DNA of 64,000 nucleotides, from assembly GCF_900111765.1 (NCBI RefSeq), contig NZ_FOIB01000001.1:620001-684000 (forward strand), in the 5' to 3' direction. Position 1 is the stretch's first letter, and the number at the start of each line of letters is the position of its first letter. The position numbers and the translations under genes are program-made. The notes under the pieces are model-generated. The model worked only from the letters and a program-made list of their open reading frames with translations, searched no databases and was not told the origin of the DNA. Source of the stretch: Myxococcus fulvus. GTDB lineage: Bacteria; Myxococcota; Myxococcia; Myxococcales; Myxococcaceae. Below are positions 25,708-35,282 of the stretch, in pieces.

Positions 25708-26469
25708 ATGCCGAGACCCGCGGACCCCCACGCCAGGGAAGCCCTGATGACCGCCGCCCGGGCGGAGTTCGCCCGCAAGGGGCTGCGCGGGGCGCGCATC
25801 GAGGACATCACCGCCGCGTGCGGACTCTCCAAGGGCGCCTTCTATCTGCACTTCGAGTCGAAGGAGGCGCTGTTCGCCGAGGTGCTGACCTCGTTCGAGA
25901 CGCGGCTCAACGCGATGAACTCGCGGCGGATGGAGGCGATGGAGCGCCACCTGCGTGAGCACGGGTTGCCCGGGCCGAAGGACCGGTTGGAGCGCACCGC
26001 GCGCTACCAGTGCTTCTTCCAGACCGAGATCGACTTCGACCTGGAGTCGCTCGAGCTGATGTGGGCCCACCGGGACATCGTCGCGGTGCTCGTCAATGGC
26101 AGCCAGGGTACGCCCTTCGAGTCGCTCTTGTGGCGCATGACGGACGCGCAGGTGGAGCGCGTGGCGCGCGACTTCCGGCGGCTGCAGGAGGCGGGCGCGG
26201 TGGACCAGGAGATGGACGCGCGGCTGTTCGCCTCGTTCATCGTCGGCGCGTTCGTGCTGCTCGCGCAGCGCATGGTGCACTTGCAGGAGAAGCCGGACCT
26301 GAACGCCTGGGCGCACACGCTCCAGCGCCTGTGCGAGGGCGGCACGGTGCCGCGCTTCGACACGCCCGCTGTCGCCCGGACTCCGGCGCGCGCGCAGCGG
26401 CCCAAGACTTCCACGCGACGGGCACCCGCCCGCGCGAAGACCCGTCACACCCCGAGGAAACGTCCGTGA
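25708..26469 (+). CDS. TetR-family transcriptional regulator of the efflux operon
   Basis: 253 residues from ATG 25708. The N-terminal helix-turn-helix (LMTAARAEFARKGLRGARIE, then ITAACGLSKGAFYLHFESKE) is a standard TetR domain. The remainder is the helical ligand-binding and dimer region. The last 40 residues are an unusual Arg/Pro/Ala/Thr-rich basic tail. Its TGA overlaps the GTG start of the adaptor gene (GTGA), so it is the first gene of a three-gene operon. It probably represses the operon until an efflux substrate binds. Confidence 0.92.
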   Translation: MPRPADPHAREALMTAARAEFARKGLRGARIEDITAACGLSKGAFYLHFESKEALFAEVLTSFETRLNAMNSRRMEAMERHLREHGLPGPKDRLERTARYQCFFQTEIDFDLESLELMWAHRDIVAVLVNGSQGTPFESLLWRMTDAQVERVARDFRRLQEAGAVDQEMDARLFASFIVGAFVLLAQRMVHLQEKPDLNAWAHTLQRLCEGGTVPRFDTPAVARTPARAQRPKTSTRRAPARAKTRHTPRKRP

Positions 26470-27575
26470 ACCTCCCCAGCAACTCCCGCGCCCCGAGAGC
26501 GCTCGCCGTGGCGGGGCTCGTCGCCGCGACGCTGTCCGTGTCCGCCTGCTCCCGCGCGGATGCGTCCTCCACGCCCGCCGCCGGAGCGAAGACGGAGGCC
26601 GCGCCGCCCTCCGTGAAGCTGGTGTCCGCGCGCACGGTGAAGGCCGCGCCGCGCGAGGAGGTGACGGGCACGCTGTTCCCCGCGCAGATGCTGCAGGTGG
26701 GCTTCGAGGTGGGCGGGCGGCTCGCCGCGGTGAAGGTGGGCAAGGGGACGGTGGTGAAGAAGGGGGATGTGCTGGGGCAACTGGACGTGGAGATTGTCGA
26801 CGCGCAGGTGGCGCAGGCGGAGGCCGCGGTGGCGGCGGCGCAGGCGGGGGCGGACATGGCCGCGGACGTGGCCGCGCGCAACCAGACGCTGCAGAAGGAG
26901 GGCGGGGTGAGCGACTTGCAGAACCGCTCCACCGCGGCGCAGGCGGCGCAGGCCCAGGCGCAATTGCTCGCGGCCAAGGCGCAGCTGTCGCAGGCGCGGG
27001 CGGCCAGACGTCGACACGACTTGAAGGCGCCCTTCGAGGGGACGCTCATCGACGCGCCGGAGCAGACGGGCGCCACGGTGGGGCCGGGCACGCCGCTGTT
27101 CAACCTGGAGCGGCTGGACACGCTCTTGCTCAAGACGACGGTGGCGGAGTCGCTGCGCGCCCGGCTCAAGCCCGGCCAGAAGGTGCGGGTGGAGTCCATC
27201 GCCGGGGGCGCCTTCACCGAGGACGCGGTGGTGCGCACCATCCTGCCCTCCGCGGACCCGGCCACGCGGCGGGTGCCGGTGGAGCTGGCGGTGCCCAACG
27301 CGGATGGCCGCTTCGTGGCGCACACGCTGGCGCGCGCGGTGCTCCAGCTGGGCGATGACCAGGACGCGCGGGTGGTGCCGGGCTCGGCGCTGTCCTCGGC
27401 CAACGGGGACCACGTGCTCATCGTCGGCTCGGGCGGCGAGGTGAAGCGGGTGGACGTGCAGGTGCTGGAGCGACGTGAGCGCGAGGTGGTGGTGCTGGCG
27501 CGCTCCGAGTTCGAGTCGGTCATCGACCACCCCACGCCGAGCCTGTCGCAGGGCTCGCGCGTCACCGTGAAGTAG
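26466..27575 (+). CDS. RND efflux periplasmic adaptor (membrane fusion protein) lipoprotein
   Basis: 369 residues from GTG 26466, overlapping the regulator stop; AGGAA lies 7 bases upstream. The signal peptide ends in LSVSAC, a lipobox. It shows the split biotinyl-lipoyl motifs (VGFEVGGRLAAVKVGKGTVV and APFEGTLIDAPEQTGATV) flanking an Ala/Gln-rich helical hairpin, followed by beta-barrel and membrane-proximal regions. It connects the RND pump to an outer-membrane channel. No outer-membrane factor gene follows, so a TolC-like protein encoded elsewhere is expected. Confidence 0.93.
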   Translation: MNLPSNSRAPRALAVAGLVAATLSVSACSRADASSTPAAGAKTEAAPPSVKLVSARTVKAAPREEVTGTLFPAQMLQVGFEVGGRLAAVKVGKGTVVKKGDVLGQLDVEIVDAQVAQAEAAVAAAQAGADMAADVAARNQTLQKEGGVSDLQNRSTAAQAAQAQAQLLAAKAQLSQARAARRRHDLKAPFEGTLIDAPEQTGATVGPGTPLFNLERLDTLLLKTTVAESLRARLKPGQKVRVESIAGGAFTEDAVVRTILPSADPATRRVPVELAVPNADGRFVAHTLARAVLQLGDDQDARVVPGSALSSANGDHVLIVGSGGEVKRVDVQVLERREREVVVLARSEFESVIDHPTPSLSQGSRVTVK

Positions 27576-27587
27576 AGGGACGCCGCC

Positions 27588-30500
27588 ATGCTCCTGAGCG
27601 ACGTCTCCATCCGTCGGCCCGTCTTCACCACGATGCTGTCGTTGTGCCTTGTCGTCCTCGGCCTGATGGGCCTGGGGCGGCTGGGCACGGACCTGTATCC
27701 GGACGTGGCCTTCCCCGTCGTGGTCGTCAGCACCGTCTACAAGGGCGCGGGTCCGGGCGAAATCGAGACCCAGGTCGTCAAGCCCATCGAGGATGCCGTC
27801 GCGGGCATCAGCGGCGTGGACAAGATCCACTCCTGGAGCCGCGAGAACCTGAGCACGGTGGTGGTGCAGTTCAAGCTGTCCACCAACGTGGACCGCGCGG
27901 TGCAGGAGGTGCGCGACAAGGTGGCGGGCATCGCCAACAAGCTGCCGCAGACGGCGGACGCGCCGGTGGTGGGCCGGGTGGACCTGTCGGCCACGCCCAT
28001 CCTCACGTACGCGGTGTCCGCGGACCTGCGCTCCCAAGATTTGCGCCGGCTCATCGATGACCGCATCAAGCCCGCGCTCGCGCAGTTGGAGGGCGTGGCG
28101 GAGGTGCGAATCACGGGCGGCGACACGCGCGAGATTCAAATCGACCTGGACCTGGACAAGGCGCGTTCGGCGGGCGTGTCCCCGCTGGAGATTGCGCAGC
28201 GGGTGGGCGCGGAGAACCTGGACCTGCCGGCGGGCCGGCTGCAGCTGGGCTCGAGCGAGCTGACGGTGCGCTCGCTGGGACAGTTCAAGGACGTGGAGGA
28301 GATTCGCCGGTTGCCGGTGGCGCGCAGCCGCACGGGCGCGCAGGTGCGGCTGGAGGAGATTGCGACGGTGACGGACGGGGTGGCGGAGCGGCGCACGGTG
28401 GCGCGGCTCAACGGGCAGGACGCCGTCATCCTGGACGTGGTGAAGCAGCCGGGCTCCAACACCATGGCGGTGAGCGACAACGTCAAGCGCGTGCTCAAGG
28501 ACATGGGGCCGGAGGTGGGGCAGGGCTTCACGGCGCGGCTGCTCATCGACCAGTCGGACCTCATCAAGGAGAACGCGCACGAGGTGTGGGTGGCGCTCAT
28601 CTTCGGCGGCGCGATGGCGGTGCTCATCATCCTGATGTTCCTGTTGGATGGTCGCGGCACGTTCATCTCCGCGCTGGCGCTGCCCACGTCGGTGCTCGGG
28701 ACGTTCTTCGCGATGTACCTGCTGGACTACACGCTCAACCAGATGACGCTCTTGGGGTTGTCGCTGGCCATCGGTCTGCTCATCGACGACGCGGTGGTGG
28801 TGCGCGAGGCCATCACCCACCGGCTGGAGAAGGGCGAGGACCCGATGAGCGCGGCGGCCAACGGCACGCGCGACGTCGGTCTCGCGGTGCTGGCGACGAC
28901 GCTGTCGCTGGTGGCGGTGTTCGTGCCGGTGGCGTTCATGCCGGGCATCGTCGGTCAGTTCTTCAAGCAGTTCGGCATCACGATTTCAGTGGCCGTGCTC
29001 ATCTCGCTGTTCATCTCCTTCACGCTGGACCCGATGTTGTCGGCGCGGCTCGCGAAGCAGCGCAAGCCGGGCGAGGTGCACAAGGACAACGCGGTGGCGG
29101 CGTGGCTGCGCGCCTTCCTGGACGGCACGGAGCGCGTGTACGAGCGCATCCTTCGCTGGGTGCTCGCGCACAAGTGGCTGACGACGGGCATCACCGTGGT
29201 GGTGCTGGTGGTGTCGTTCGGCGCGTCGAGCCGGCTGGGGTTGGAGTTCCTGTCGGCGGAGGACCGCTCGCAGTTCATGGTGGATTTGCAGCTGCCGGAC
29301 TCGGCGAGCATCGCGGAGACGGAGTCGCGCACGGGGGAGGCGGAGGAGCTCTTGCGCAAGCTGCCGGAGGTGACGTCGGTCTACGCGGTGGTGGGCACCA
29401 ACGGCGACGTGAACAAGGCGCGCCTGCGCGTGCTGACGGTGGGCAAGGGCGAGCGTGACAAGGGCATCCCCCAGCTGAAGGAGGAGGCGCGCGCGCTGCT
29501 CACGGGGCTGGTGTCCACGAAGGTGAACCTGAGCGACCCGCCCATCCTCGAAGGGCTGGGCGGCGACTTCTATCCCATCATGGTGCGCGTGACGGGGCCG
29601 GACCTGGTGCGGGTGCAGCAGGAGGCGGAGCGCATCGCGGACATCCTGCGCAAGCTGGAGGGGACGGCGGACGTGCGGGTGGAGGCCAATCCGCCCAAGC
29701 CGGAGCTGCAGGTGCACATCGACCGGGCGCGGGCGAGCGACGCGGACATCAACGCGGCGGGGCTGGCGACGCAGCTGCGGCTGGCGATTGGTGGCGACGT
29801 GGTGGCGAAGCTGCGCGAGGGCACGACGGAGACGGACATCCGGGTGCGGCTGGCGGAGAAGGACCGGAGCACGCCGGAGCGGGTGCGGCAGCTGGAGGTG
29901 TTCACGCCCCGGGGCCTGAGGCCGGTGTCGGACGTGGCGAACGTGGAGCTGCGGGACGGGCCGAGCGTCATCGAGCACGAGAACCGCGAGCGGCAGATTG
30001 CCGTGTTCTCGCAGCTGGGGAAGGGCGCGGCGCTGGGCAACATCGCGACGAAGTTGAAGGAGCAGGTGGCGCTGGCGCCGCTGCCGCCGGGGTATGCGGT
30101 GGTCTACGACGGCCAGATGAAGAGCATGGATGAGCAGAACGAGGCGTTCGGCACGGCCTTCATGCTGGCGTTCGTGTTCATCTACATGGTGCTGGCGAGC
30201 CAGTTCGAGTCCTTCAAGCACCCGTTCACCATCATGGCGTCGCTGCCGCTGGCGCTGGTGGGTGCGCTGTTGGGATTGGTGCTGACGGGCTACCACCTGT
30301 CGATGGGCGCGATGATTGGCATCATCCTGTTGATGGGATTGGTGACGAAGAACGCGATTCTGCTCATCGACGGAGCGTTGCAGCACCTGCGTGAGGGTGA
30401 CTCGGTGGACGAGGCGCTGATGAAGGCGGGGCCTCGTCGGTTGCGGCCGATTCTGATGACGAGCGCGGCGATGGCGATTGCGATGGTGCCGACGGCGGTG

Positions 30501-30704
30501 GGCACGGGGACGGGCTCGGAGTTCCGGGCGCCCATGGCCATCTCGGTGATTGGTGGCGTCATCACGTCCACGTTCCTGACGCTGCTGGTGGTGCCGGTGG
30601 TGTTCGCGGCGATGGAGCGGGTGGGGCGCTTCGGTCGCAAGAAGACGCCCGCGGCCGGGCCCGCCGTGAAGCCGGTGGAGTCCGGGCCCAGTCAGGCCGC
30701 GTGA
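27588..30704 (+). CDS. RND efflux transporter permease (AcrB/MdtB-like, HAE1 type)
   Basis: 1038 residues, normal length for a hydrophobe/amphiphile RND pump. ATG 27588 has GAGGGA 6 bases upstream. It starts with the typical [19 protein letters not shown] membrane helix, has two large periplasmic loops, and a second membrane block including [20 protein letters not shown], where the Asp-Asp pair is the proton-relay motif. The late segment [15 protein letters not shown] is also standard. It exports drugs, detergents or metabolites using the proton gradient. It is the last gene of the operon. Confidence 0.96.
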   Translation: MLLSDVSIRRPVFTTMLSLCLVVLGLMGLGRLGTDLYPDVAFPVVVVSTVYKGAGPGEIETQVVKPIEDAVAGISGVDKIHSWSRENLSTVVVQFKLSTNVDRAVQEVRDKVAGIANKLPQTADAPVVGRVDLSATPILTYAVSADLRSQDLRRLIDDRIKPALAQLEGVAEVRITGGDTREIQIDLDLDKARSAGVSPLEIAQRVGAENLDLPAGRLQLGSSELTVRSLGQFKDVEEIRRLPVARSRTGAQVRLEEIATVTDGVAERRTVARLNGQDAVILDVVKQPGSNTMAVSDNVKRVLKDMGPEVGQGFTARLLIDQSDLIKENAHEVWVALIFGGAMAVLIILMFLLDGRGTFISALALPTSVLGTFFAMYLLDYTLNQMTLLGLSLAIGLLIDDAVVVREAITHRLEKGEDPMSAAANGTRDVGLAVLATTLSLVAVFVPVAFMPGIVGQFFKQFGITISVAVLISLFISFTLDPMLSARLAKQRKPGEVHKDNAVAAWLRAFLDGTERVYERILRWVLAHKWLTTGITVVVLVVSFGASSRLGLEFLSAEDRSQFMVDLQLPDSASIAETESRTGEAEELLRKLPEVTSVYAVVGTNGDVNKARLRVLTVGKGERDKGIPQLKEEARALLTGLVSTKVNLSDPPILEGLGGDFYPIMVRVTGPDLVRVQQEAERIADILRKLEGTADVRVEANPPKPELQVHIDRARASDADINAAGLATQLRLAIGGDVVAKLREGTTETDIRVRLAEKDRSTPERVRQLEVFTPRGLRPVSDVANVELRDGPSVIEHENRERQIAVFSQLGKGAALGNIATKLKEQVALAPLPPGYAVVYDGQMKSMDEQNEAFGTAFMLAFVFIYMVLASQFESFKHPFTIMASLPLALVGALLGLVLTGYHLSMGAMIGIILLMGLVTKNAILLIDGALQHLREGDSVDEALMKAGPRRLRPILMTSAAMAIAMVPTAVGTGTGSEFRAPMAISVIGGVITSTFLTLLVVPVVFAAMERVGRFGRKKTPAAGPAVKPVESGPSQAA

Positions 30705-30721
30705 CACCGTCTGTGTGAAAC

Positions 30722-30753
30722 ACGGGGCCCGAGGCGGTTGGCTCGGGCCCTGT
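30722..30753. terminator. Strong bidirectional terminator hairpin after the efflux operon
   Basis: GGGCCCGAG (30725-30733) pairs perfectly with CTCGGGCCC (30742-30750) and is extended by flanking ACG/TGT pairs. It separates the efflux operon from the convergent gene at 30766-31518. Confidence 0.6.
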
Positions 30754-30765
30754 CTCCGGACTGGC

Positions 30766-31518
30766 TCACCCGCCCGTGTACACGGGTGTCATCGTGTCGA
30801 GGATGGCGCGCATGAGCGCCTGGCCATCCGGCGTGTCCGGGCACAGTCCTCCCCAGACCAGCGTGAGGCGCTCGGCGACGGGGCGGAAGTACATGCGCCC
30901 TCGCATCCTCACCGGCTCGTAGCTCTCCCGGCCACCGGCGAGGTAGTCCTCCTCCGGTACGCCGAACACCGCGTAGTAGCTCAGGTCCGGCGCCTGCGCG
31001 TCCTCGGTGCGATGCAACCCGCTGGGGATGAGACAGGCCACGTCCGCGCTGTGCCACGCGCCCTGCCGCCCCGTCGTCACCTCGAGCGGCTCGAAGCACA
31101 TCCGCGACGCCGGGCACCCCATCTCCCCCGCCGTCAGGAAGTTGTAGTCCAGCCGCGGAATCTCCAGCATCTCCTCCACGTCCACCCGTCCATCGCTCCG
31201 GAAACCCCAAGGGTTGCCGTCCCGCTTGTACGAGCGCACGCCATAGGCGCCGTAGAACACGTTGTACCAGGGGCTGTGCGGATTGAAGTAGTCCGAGCAC
31301 CCCACGTCGTCCGGGAAGTCCGCGATGGTGAAGGCCACCAGCAAATCGAACAGCCGCTTGTTCTCGAACGCGAGGAACGGCTCGTGCGCCACCGCCCCGA
31401 TGGAGCCCCGGACCGTCGGCACCGGCGTCACCAACCCCAGCTCCTCCAGGAAGTTCGTCTTGCCCGGCAGCGGCGTCGCGTTCATGGCCATCACGGCCAG
31501 CTCTCGTTGGAGACCCAT
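30766..31518 (-). CDS. Unrecognised protein of 250 residues
   Basis: ATG at 31518-31516 with GGGGAA about 11 bases upstream; the frame extends further 5' but into the divergent gene. The product is rich in aromatic residues, with segments such as CSDYFNPHSPWYNVFYGAYG and CFEPLEVTTGRQGAW and five Cys residues. There is no signal peptide. No family is recognised; the pattern suggests a folded enzyme or structural domain. It is divergent, with a 54-base gap, from the DUF2378 gene. Confidence 0.65.
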   Translation of the reverse strand: MGLQRELAVMAMNATPLPGKTNFLEELGLVTPVPTVRGSIGAVAHEPFLAFENKRLFDLLVAFTIADFPDDVGCSDYFNPHSPWYNVFYGAYGVRSYKRDGNPWGFRSDGRVDVEEMLEIPRLDYNFLTAGEMGCPASRMCFEPLEVTTGRQGAWHSADVACLIPSGLHRTEDAQAPDLSYYAVFGVPEEDYLAGGRESYEPVRMRGRMYFRPVAERLTLVWGGLCPDTPDGQALMRAILDTMTPVYTGG

Positions 31519-31572
31519 GGTGTTTTCGTTCCCCGCTGCAACGCCAGATGGGTCCAGAGTACACTGGTGAAC

Positions 31573-32127
31573 ATGCCGGAGAAGCTCGTCTTCGAGCACA
31601 CCTTCGAAGGGCTCTTCGTGAGGGGACTCGCGGGCCGCGTCACGCCCGCCCTGCGAGACAGCCTGCGGAAGGTCGGCCTGAACCTGGACGATAAGCTCCG
31701 ACCTGCCTACGACTTCGACACTTGGTGCTCCGCCGTCCGCGTCGCCGCCCACGAGCTCCACTCCGACGTGCCCCCCGAGGAGGGTTATGCGCTCCTGGGG
31801 GAGCGCATGGTCGACGGCTACCGCGAGACGGTGATGGGGCGCGCCCTCTTCAGCGTCATCCAACTGCTGGGCCCTCGGCGCGGAGTGGGGCGCGCCCGGC
31901 AGATGTTCCGCTCCGGCAACAACTACACCGAGGCCCGCATCGAGGATGTCTCCTCCTCCGAGGTGGACCTCTGGATGAACGAGGCCGGTCCCATCCGCTA
32001 CTTCACCCAGGGCGCCCTGCGCGCGGGCCTGCGCGCCACCGGCGCCGTGCAGCCGCTCGTCACCGTGCGCGGCTTCACCTCCGACGACGTCACCTACCGC
32101 TGCACGTGGCGCGATGGAGTCTCCTGA
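31573..32127 (+). CDS. DUF2378 family protein (Myxococcus paralogous family TIGR02265)
   Basis: 184 residues from ATG 31573. The N-terminal FEHTFEGLFVRGLAG, the central EEGYALLGERMVDGYRETVM and FRSGNNYTEARIEDV and the C-terminal strand YRCTWR are typical of TIGR02265/DUF2378. This family is strongly expanded in myxobacteria. The fold resembles heme-NO-binding-associated or ligand-binding domains; the function is unknown. Its end overlaps the start of the RuvC-like gene by 14 bases. Confidence 0.82.
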   Translation: MPEKLVFEHTFEGLFVRGLAGRVTPALRDSLRKVGLNLDDKLRPAYDFDTWCSAVRVAAHELHSDVPPEEGYALLGERMVDGYRETVMGRALFSVIQLLGPRRGVGRARQMFRSGNNYTEARIEDVSSSEVDLWMNEAGPIRYFTQGALRAGLRATGAVQPLVTVRGFTSDDVTYRCTWRDGVS

Positions 32128-32605
32128 GCCCTCCGCGCCGGGCCTGCTCGCCGTGGACCTGGGCCTGCGCTCGGGGCTCGCCCTCTATGGGCCGGATGGG
32201 CGACTCAAGACCTACCGCTCGCAGAACTTCGGCAGCCAGTCGCGGCTGAAGCGCGCGGTGCCCTCCGTCCTCGCGGGCACGGGCGAGCTGGCCTGGCTCG
32301 TTCTGGAGGGCGGCGGGCCGGTGGCGGACGTCTGGGAGCGAGAGGCGTCACGGCGCGCGCTGCCCGTGCTGCGCGTCTCCGCCGAGGACTGGCGCGAGCG
32401 GCTCCTGTACGCGCGTGAGCAGCGCAGCGGCGGACAGGCGAAGGACGCGGCGGACGGACTGGCGCGCAGGGTCATCGCGTGGTCCGGCGCGCCGAAGCCG
32501 ACCTCGCTGCGCCACGACGCCGCGGAGGCCATCCTGCTGGGCCTGTGGGGCGTGCTGGAGGTGGGCTGGCTGTCGCAGGTGCCGCCCGAGGTTCGCGCCC
32601 GGTAA
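32114..32605 (+). CDS. RuvC/RNase H-fold nuclease-like protein
   Basis: 163 residues from ATG 32114, overlapping the DUF2378 gene. It has the first catalytic-Asp strand LLAVDLGLRSGLALY, a Glu after the second strand (WLVLEGGGPVAD) and a terminal RHDAAEAILLGLWG with an Asp-Ala-Ala-Glu-Ala helix. This is the arrangement of RuvC-type Holliday-junction resolvases and related RNase H-fold nucleases. It is not canonical ruvC (no ruvA/ruvB nearby, divergent sequence). The C-terminal 20 codons have decayed tandem copies downstream. The target DNA structure is unknown. Confidence 0.7.
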   Translation: MESPEPSAPGLLAVDLGLRSGLALYGPDGRLKTYRSQNFGSQSRLKRAVPSVLAGTGELAWLVLEGGGPVADVWEREASRRALPVLRVSAEDWRERLLYAREQRSGGQAKDAADGLARRVIAWSGAPKPTSLRHDAAEAILLGLWGVLEVGWLSQVPPEVRAR

Positions 32606-32727
32606 CGCCACGCGGCGGGGCGGGCTTTCTGCTCACGCCCGTGTGGGGCGCGCGCTGGCGGTGGGCTGGCTCGCCCGATGACGCCCGAGCTCCGCGCTCG
32701 GTAGCGCCTCGCGGCGGCGGGGCGGGC
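32544..32727 (+). repeat. Degenerate tandem duplication of the RuvC-like gene's 3' end
   Basis: The segment TGTGGGGCG...GGGGCGGGC at 32544-32625 is repeated at 32642-32727, about 98-100 bases later, with many identical blocks (GGTGGGCTGGCT, CGCCCGAG, CGCGGCGG). A third, weaker copy may run to about 32812. The first copy holds the gene's last codons and stop; later copies are noncoding. The 246-base spacer 32606-32851 is largely composed of these copies. Confidence 0.6.
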
Positions 32728-32851
32728 GGCCGTACCGGAGGCGGGCGCGCTCGCGCAGATGCCGCGCGATAGCGCCTCACGGAGCCTCCGGGCGGGCCTC
32801 CCCGCGTCCCTGCTATGACGGAGCCGCAAGTTCCGCCGGAAGGAGGCCACG

Positions 32852-33325
32852 GTGAAGCGGTGGGTGGATGCGCTCGCGCGCACGGGGTACCGGGGCGCGT
32901 ACACGCTGGCGCGGCTGTACTGGCTCGTGCGTCACCCGAGGACGGAGGGCGTCTTCGTCGGCGTGTGGCACGCCGGCCGGGTGCTGCTCCTCCAGAACTC
33001 CTACAAGCACCAGCTCAGCATGCCCGGCGGAGGCATGGACGGGGGCGAGTCCCCCGAGCAGGCCGGCGCCCGCGAGCTGCACGAGGAGGTCGGCCTGCGC
33101 GTGGAGGCGTCCACCTTGCGCCCCGTCTTCGAGACCGTGGGCACCTCCGAGAACAAGGACGACCACGTCCGCTTCCTCGAGCTCGACGTGGACCACGAGC
33201 CCACGCTCACCATCGATGACCGCGAGGTCACCTGGGCGGCGTTCATCGACCTGGACACCGCCCTGCGCCTGCCCGTCTCGCCCCTGGTCCGCGCCTACCT
33301 GGAGCACGCGCGCTCACGCCGCTGA
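32852..33325 (+). CDS. Nudix hydrolase
   Basis: 157 residues from GTG 32852, with AGGAGG 6 bases upstream. The Nudix box is complete: GGGMDGGESPEQAGARELHE followed by EVGL. It hydrolyses nucleoside diphosphate-linked compounds; the particular substrate is not predictable. The N-terminal 30 residues are basic and helical, ahead of the first strand VFVGVWHAGRVLLLQ. Probably cytosolic. Confidence 0.92.
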   Translation: MKRWVDALARTGYRGAYTLARLYWLVRHPRTEGVFVGVWHAGRVLLLQNSYKHQLSMPGGGMDGGESPEQAGARELHEEVGLRVEASTLRPVFETVGTSENKDDHVRFLELDVDHEPTLTIDDREVTWAAFIDLDTALRLPVSPLVRAYLEHARSRR

Positions 33326-33529
33326 CCATGCGGGCAGACGCTGGGCCCACGGGGCCACGCCCGCTCCCGCCGCGTCACCGCCGCGGACGTGTCTGGAAAC
33401 ATGGCACCGCCATACCGGGGGAGCCGGCGTTCTCGAGACAGGGATTGCCAGGATTCAACCTCCACGTGCGGGCGCGACAGTGACGTCGAGGAGGGGGCCC
33501 GCGCGTGGATGAGACAACGAGGACCGTCG

Positions 33530-33952
33530 TCAGCGCGCGTGGGCGACCGCGGGCTCGTTCACCAGGAAGTGCTGGGTACGGGCCTTGGCGAGCTGCTTGT
33601 CCGCTTCCTCGATGGACACACAATTCACGGTGATGTCGCCGTTCTCCGTCACCGTCTCGGACGCCACTCGCGCCGTCTGGAGCCGGGCGATGACCGAGTC
33701 CGACACATGCACGCACACCAGGCAGCCCCGCTCGCGTCCGTACTGGACGACCTCGCCGAAGATGGCCGCCGACTCCGGCTCCAGCGCCTTCAAGCCCCGC
33801 ATATCCGCCAGCACCAGGTGCCGGCCTTTCGCATACGTATCCGTCGCGGTCCGGTAGGCCGCGGCGAAATCCTTCATCTCATTGGGTCGGACAAAGCCCT
33901 TCAACCGCACCGTCACAGTGCGGCGATTCGCATCGTTGGAGACCTCGAACAT
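33530..33952 (-). CDS. STAS-like (anti-sigma antagonist type) protein
   Basis: 140 residues from the ATG at 33952-33950, which has GGAGG 6 bases upstream. The pattern RRTVTVRLKGFVRPNEMKDF, then HLVLADMRGLKALEPESA, and a later VIARLQTARVASETV resembles the SpoIIAA-like/STAS fold of anti-anti-sigma factors. The usual phosphorylated Ser would be near DMRGLKALEPES, but assignment is uncertain. No anti-sigma factor gene is adjacent. It has a probable own promoter with a palindromic site at 34016-34062. Confidence 0.6.
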   Translation of the reverse strand: MFEVSNDANRRTVTVRLKGFVRPNEMKDFAAAYRTATDTYAKGRHLVLADMRGLKALEPESAAIFGEVVQYGRERGCLVCVHVSDSVIARLQTARVASETVTENGDITVNCVSIEEADKQLAKARTQHFLVNEPAVAHAR

Positions 33953-34015
33953 GGAGCCCTCCCTGCTGGGGAGGACAAACAATAACAAACATCCGGGCCA
34001 CTCCGAAACCACCCC

Positions 34016-34062
34016 CGGACAGTCTGTCCGCCCTGGAATAGTCGAAAGGAATTGTGTCGCAA
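34016..34062 (-). promoter_or_regulatory. Candidate promoter with 15-bp palindrome upstream of the STAS-like gene
   Basis: On the minus strand TTGCGA (34062-34057) and TATTCC (34040-34035) are 16 bases apart, a sigma-70-like pair. Just downstream, CGGACAG-T-CTGTCCG (34016-34030) is a perfect 7-bp inverted repeat covering the expected transcription start, as a repressor site would. Confidence 0.35.
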
Positions 34063-34158
34063 CAGACCCGGGACGATGGAACATTGCCGCCAGCGCGCAT
34101 CCCCATCCCACGCCAGCGCAATCCTTCGCGCCCAACGTGAGGTCGAGTCACATCCGAC

Positions 34159-34725
34159 TCAGGCTCGCTGACTGCTCTCACCCGTGACGACCGCCGAGCC
34201 GATGAGGTGCGCCAGCCGCAGCGCCTCCGGCACATGCCCCTTGTCCGTCACGCGCCGGAGCGCCTCCGCGACGTCATCCGGCCCGGCGCCCTGCACCTGG
34301 AAGGTGAAGCCCGCAAGCTGGTGGATGGGCCCCGCACGGCGCAGCGTGGCCCAGCGCTCGTCCGCGCGCGGCAGCCGCCTCAGCGCGCGCTCCACCGCGT
34401 CCAGGTCCGGCGGCCTGCGCATCACCGCCACGCACGGCTTGCCCAAGCGAGTCGCGAGCGCGGGCAGGTCCACCACGTTGAAGCCGCCGAACGCGATGCC
34501 ATCCAGCAACACCAGATGGACTTGCGGCAGGAACTTGCCGCCCTCGAGCAGCCGGCACACCTCGCGCGTGCCGTTCCATCCATCTCTCCGCACGCGCCCC
34601 CAGACGAGCCCCTCGAAGCGCGTGCCGGCGCACACCACGCCCGCCAATGACACGGAGACTCCCGCGCGGCGGGGAAAGGGCCCATCGTCGAAGCCGATGA
34701 CTCGGGGGAAGCGGGGCAGGCGCAT
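34159..34725 (-). CDS. DUF99 family protein (endonuclease dU-like)
   Basis: 188 residues, ATG at 34725-34723. VIGFDDGPF near the start, LVLLDGIAFGGFNVVD in the middle and AVMRRPPD are diagnostic of the DUF99/UPF0215 family, related in fold to endonuclease V. Members have been proposed to act on deaminated or uracil-containing DNA, but I treat the activity as unproven. No signal peptide. It lies downstream of the cold-shock gene on the same strand, beyond a terminator. Confidence 0.85.
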   Translation of the reverse strand: MRLPRFPRVIGFDDGPFPRRAGVSVSLAGVVCAGTRFEGLVWGRVRRDGWNGTREVCRLLEGGKFLPQVHLVLLDGIAFGGFNVVDLPALATRLGKPCVAVMRRPPDLDAVERALRRLPRADERWATLRRAGPIHQLAGFTFQVQGAGPDDVAEALRRVTDKGHVPEALRLAHLIGSAVVTGESSQRA

Positions 34726-34756
34726 GGGTCACCCAGCCTCGCAAAGCCCGCGCCCC

Positions 34757-34803
34757 GACGGAAAGGAAGAAGCCCGACCCCGCGCGACGCGGAGACGGGC
34801 TTC
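34757..34803 (-). terminator. Intrinsic terminator of the cold-shock gene
   Basis: GAAGCCCG (minus 34803-34796) pairs with CGGGCTTC (34776-34769) around a GC-rich loop that can itself fold, followed on the minus strand by the pyrimidine tract TTCCTTTCC. Confidence 0.65.
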
Positions 34804-34827
34804 AGGGACGTCCGGACTTACGAAGGC

Positions 34828-35031
34828 TCAGCCCGCGCGAACGTTCTGCGCCTGCAGACCCTTGGGGCCGCGGCCGACCTCGAACTCCACCTTCTGGCCT
34901 TCCTGCAGCGTCCGGAAGCCATCCATGTTGATGGCCGTGTGGTGGACGAACACGTCCTCACCGCCACCGTCCTGCACGATGAAACCAAAGCCCTTCGCAT
35001 CGTTGAACCACTTCACGGTACCAGTTGCCAT
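34828..35031 (-). CDS. csp: Cold-shock domain protein (CspA family)
   Basis: 67 residues, standard length. RNA chaperone of the CSD fold. It has the RNP1 motif KGFGFI and the RNP2 motif VFVHH, with the usual [14 protein letters not shown] start. ATG at 35031-35029; GAGAGAACG lies upstream. csp genes often have long regulatory 5' leaders; the 251-base spacer to the next gene (35032-35282) leaves room for one, but no specific structure was identified. Confidence 0.96.
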   Translation of the reverse strand: MATGTVKWFNDAKGFGFIVQDGGGEDVFVHHTAINMDGFRTLQEGQKVEFEVGRGPKGLQAQNVRAG

Positions 35032-35282
35032 GAATCGCGTTCTCTCGGGTGGTGCGGCGCGCCGCGGTTATCGGCCTCTGAGAATGTAGAGACCGTAAAT
35101 CGGACATAGTCTGCCTGGGGCGGCCGGCTGAGTGGAAGCCCCCTCGGCCGCTTGCCGTGCGGGAGGGGTGAGGAGTGGTGGCCGGGATTCCTACTTCCGC
35201 GGGCATGCGGGGAGGGGCGCTGGCGGTGGGCGTGCCTACCGTCAGGAGGAGCCCTCGGTGTCGCCCCGGAAAGGACCCCGCG

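Noticed and set aside
33375-33716. Minus-strand frame of 113 codons beside the Nudix gene
   Set aside because: Overlaps the start of the STAS-like coding region in another frame, with no ribosome binding site or domain.
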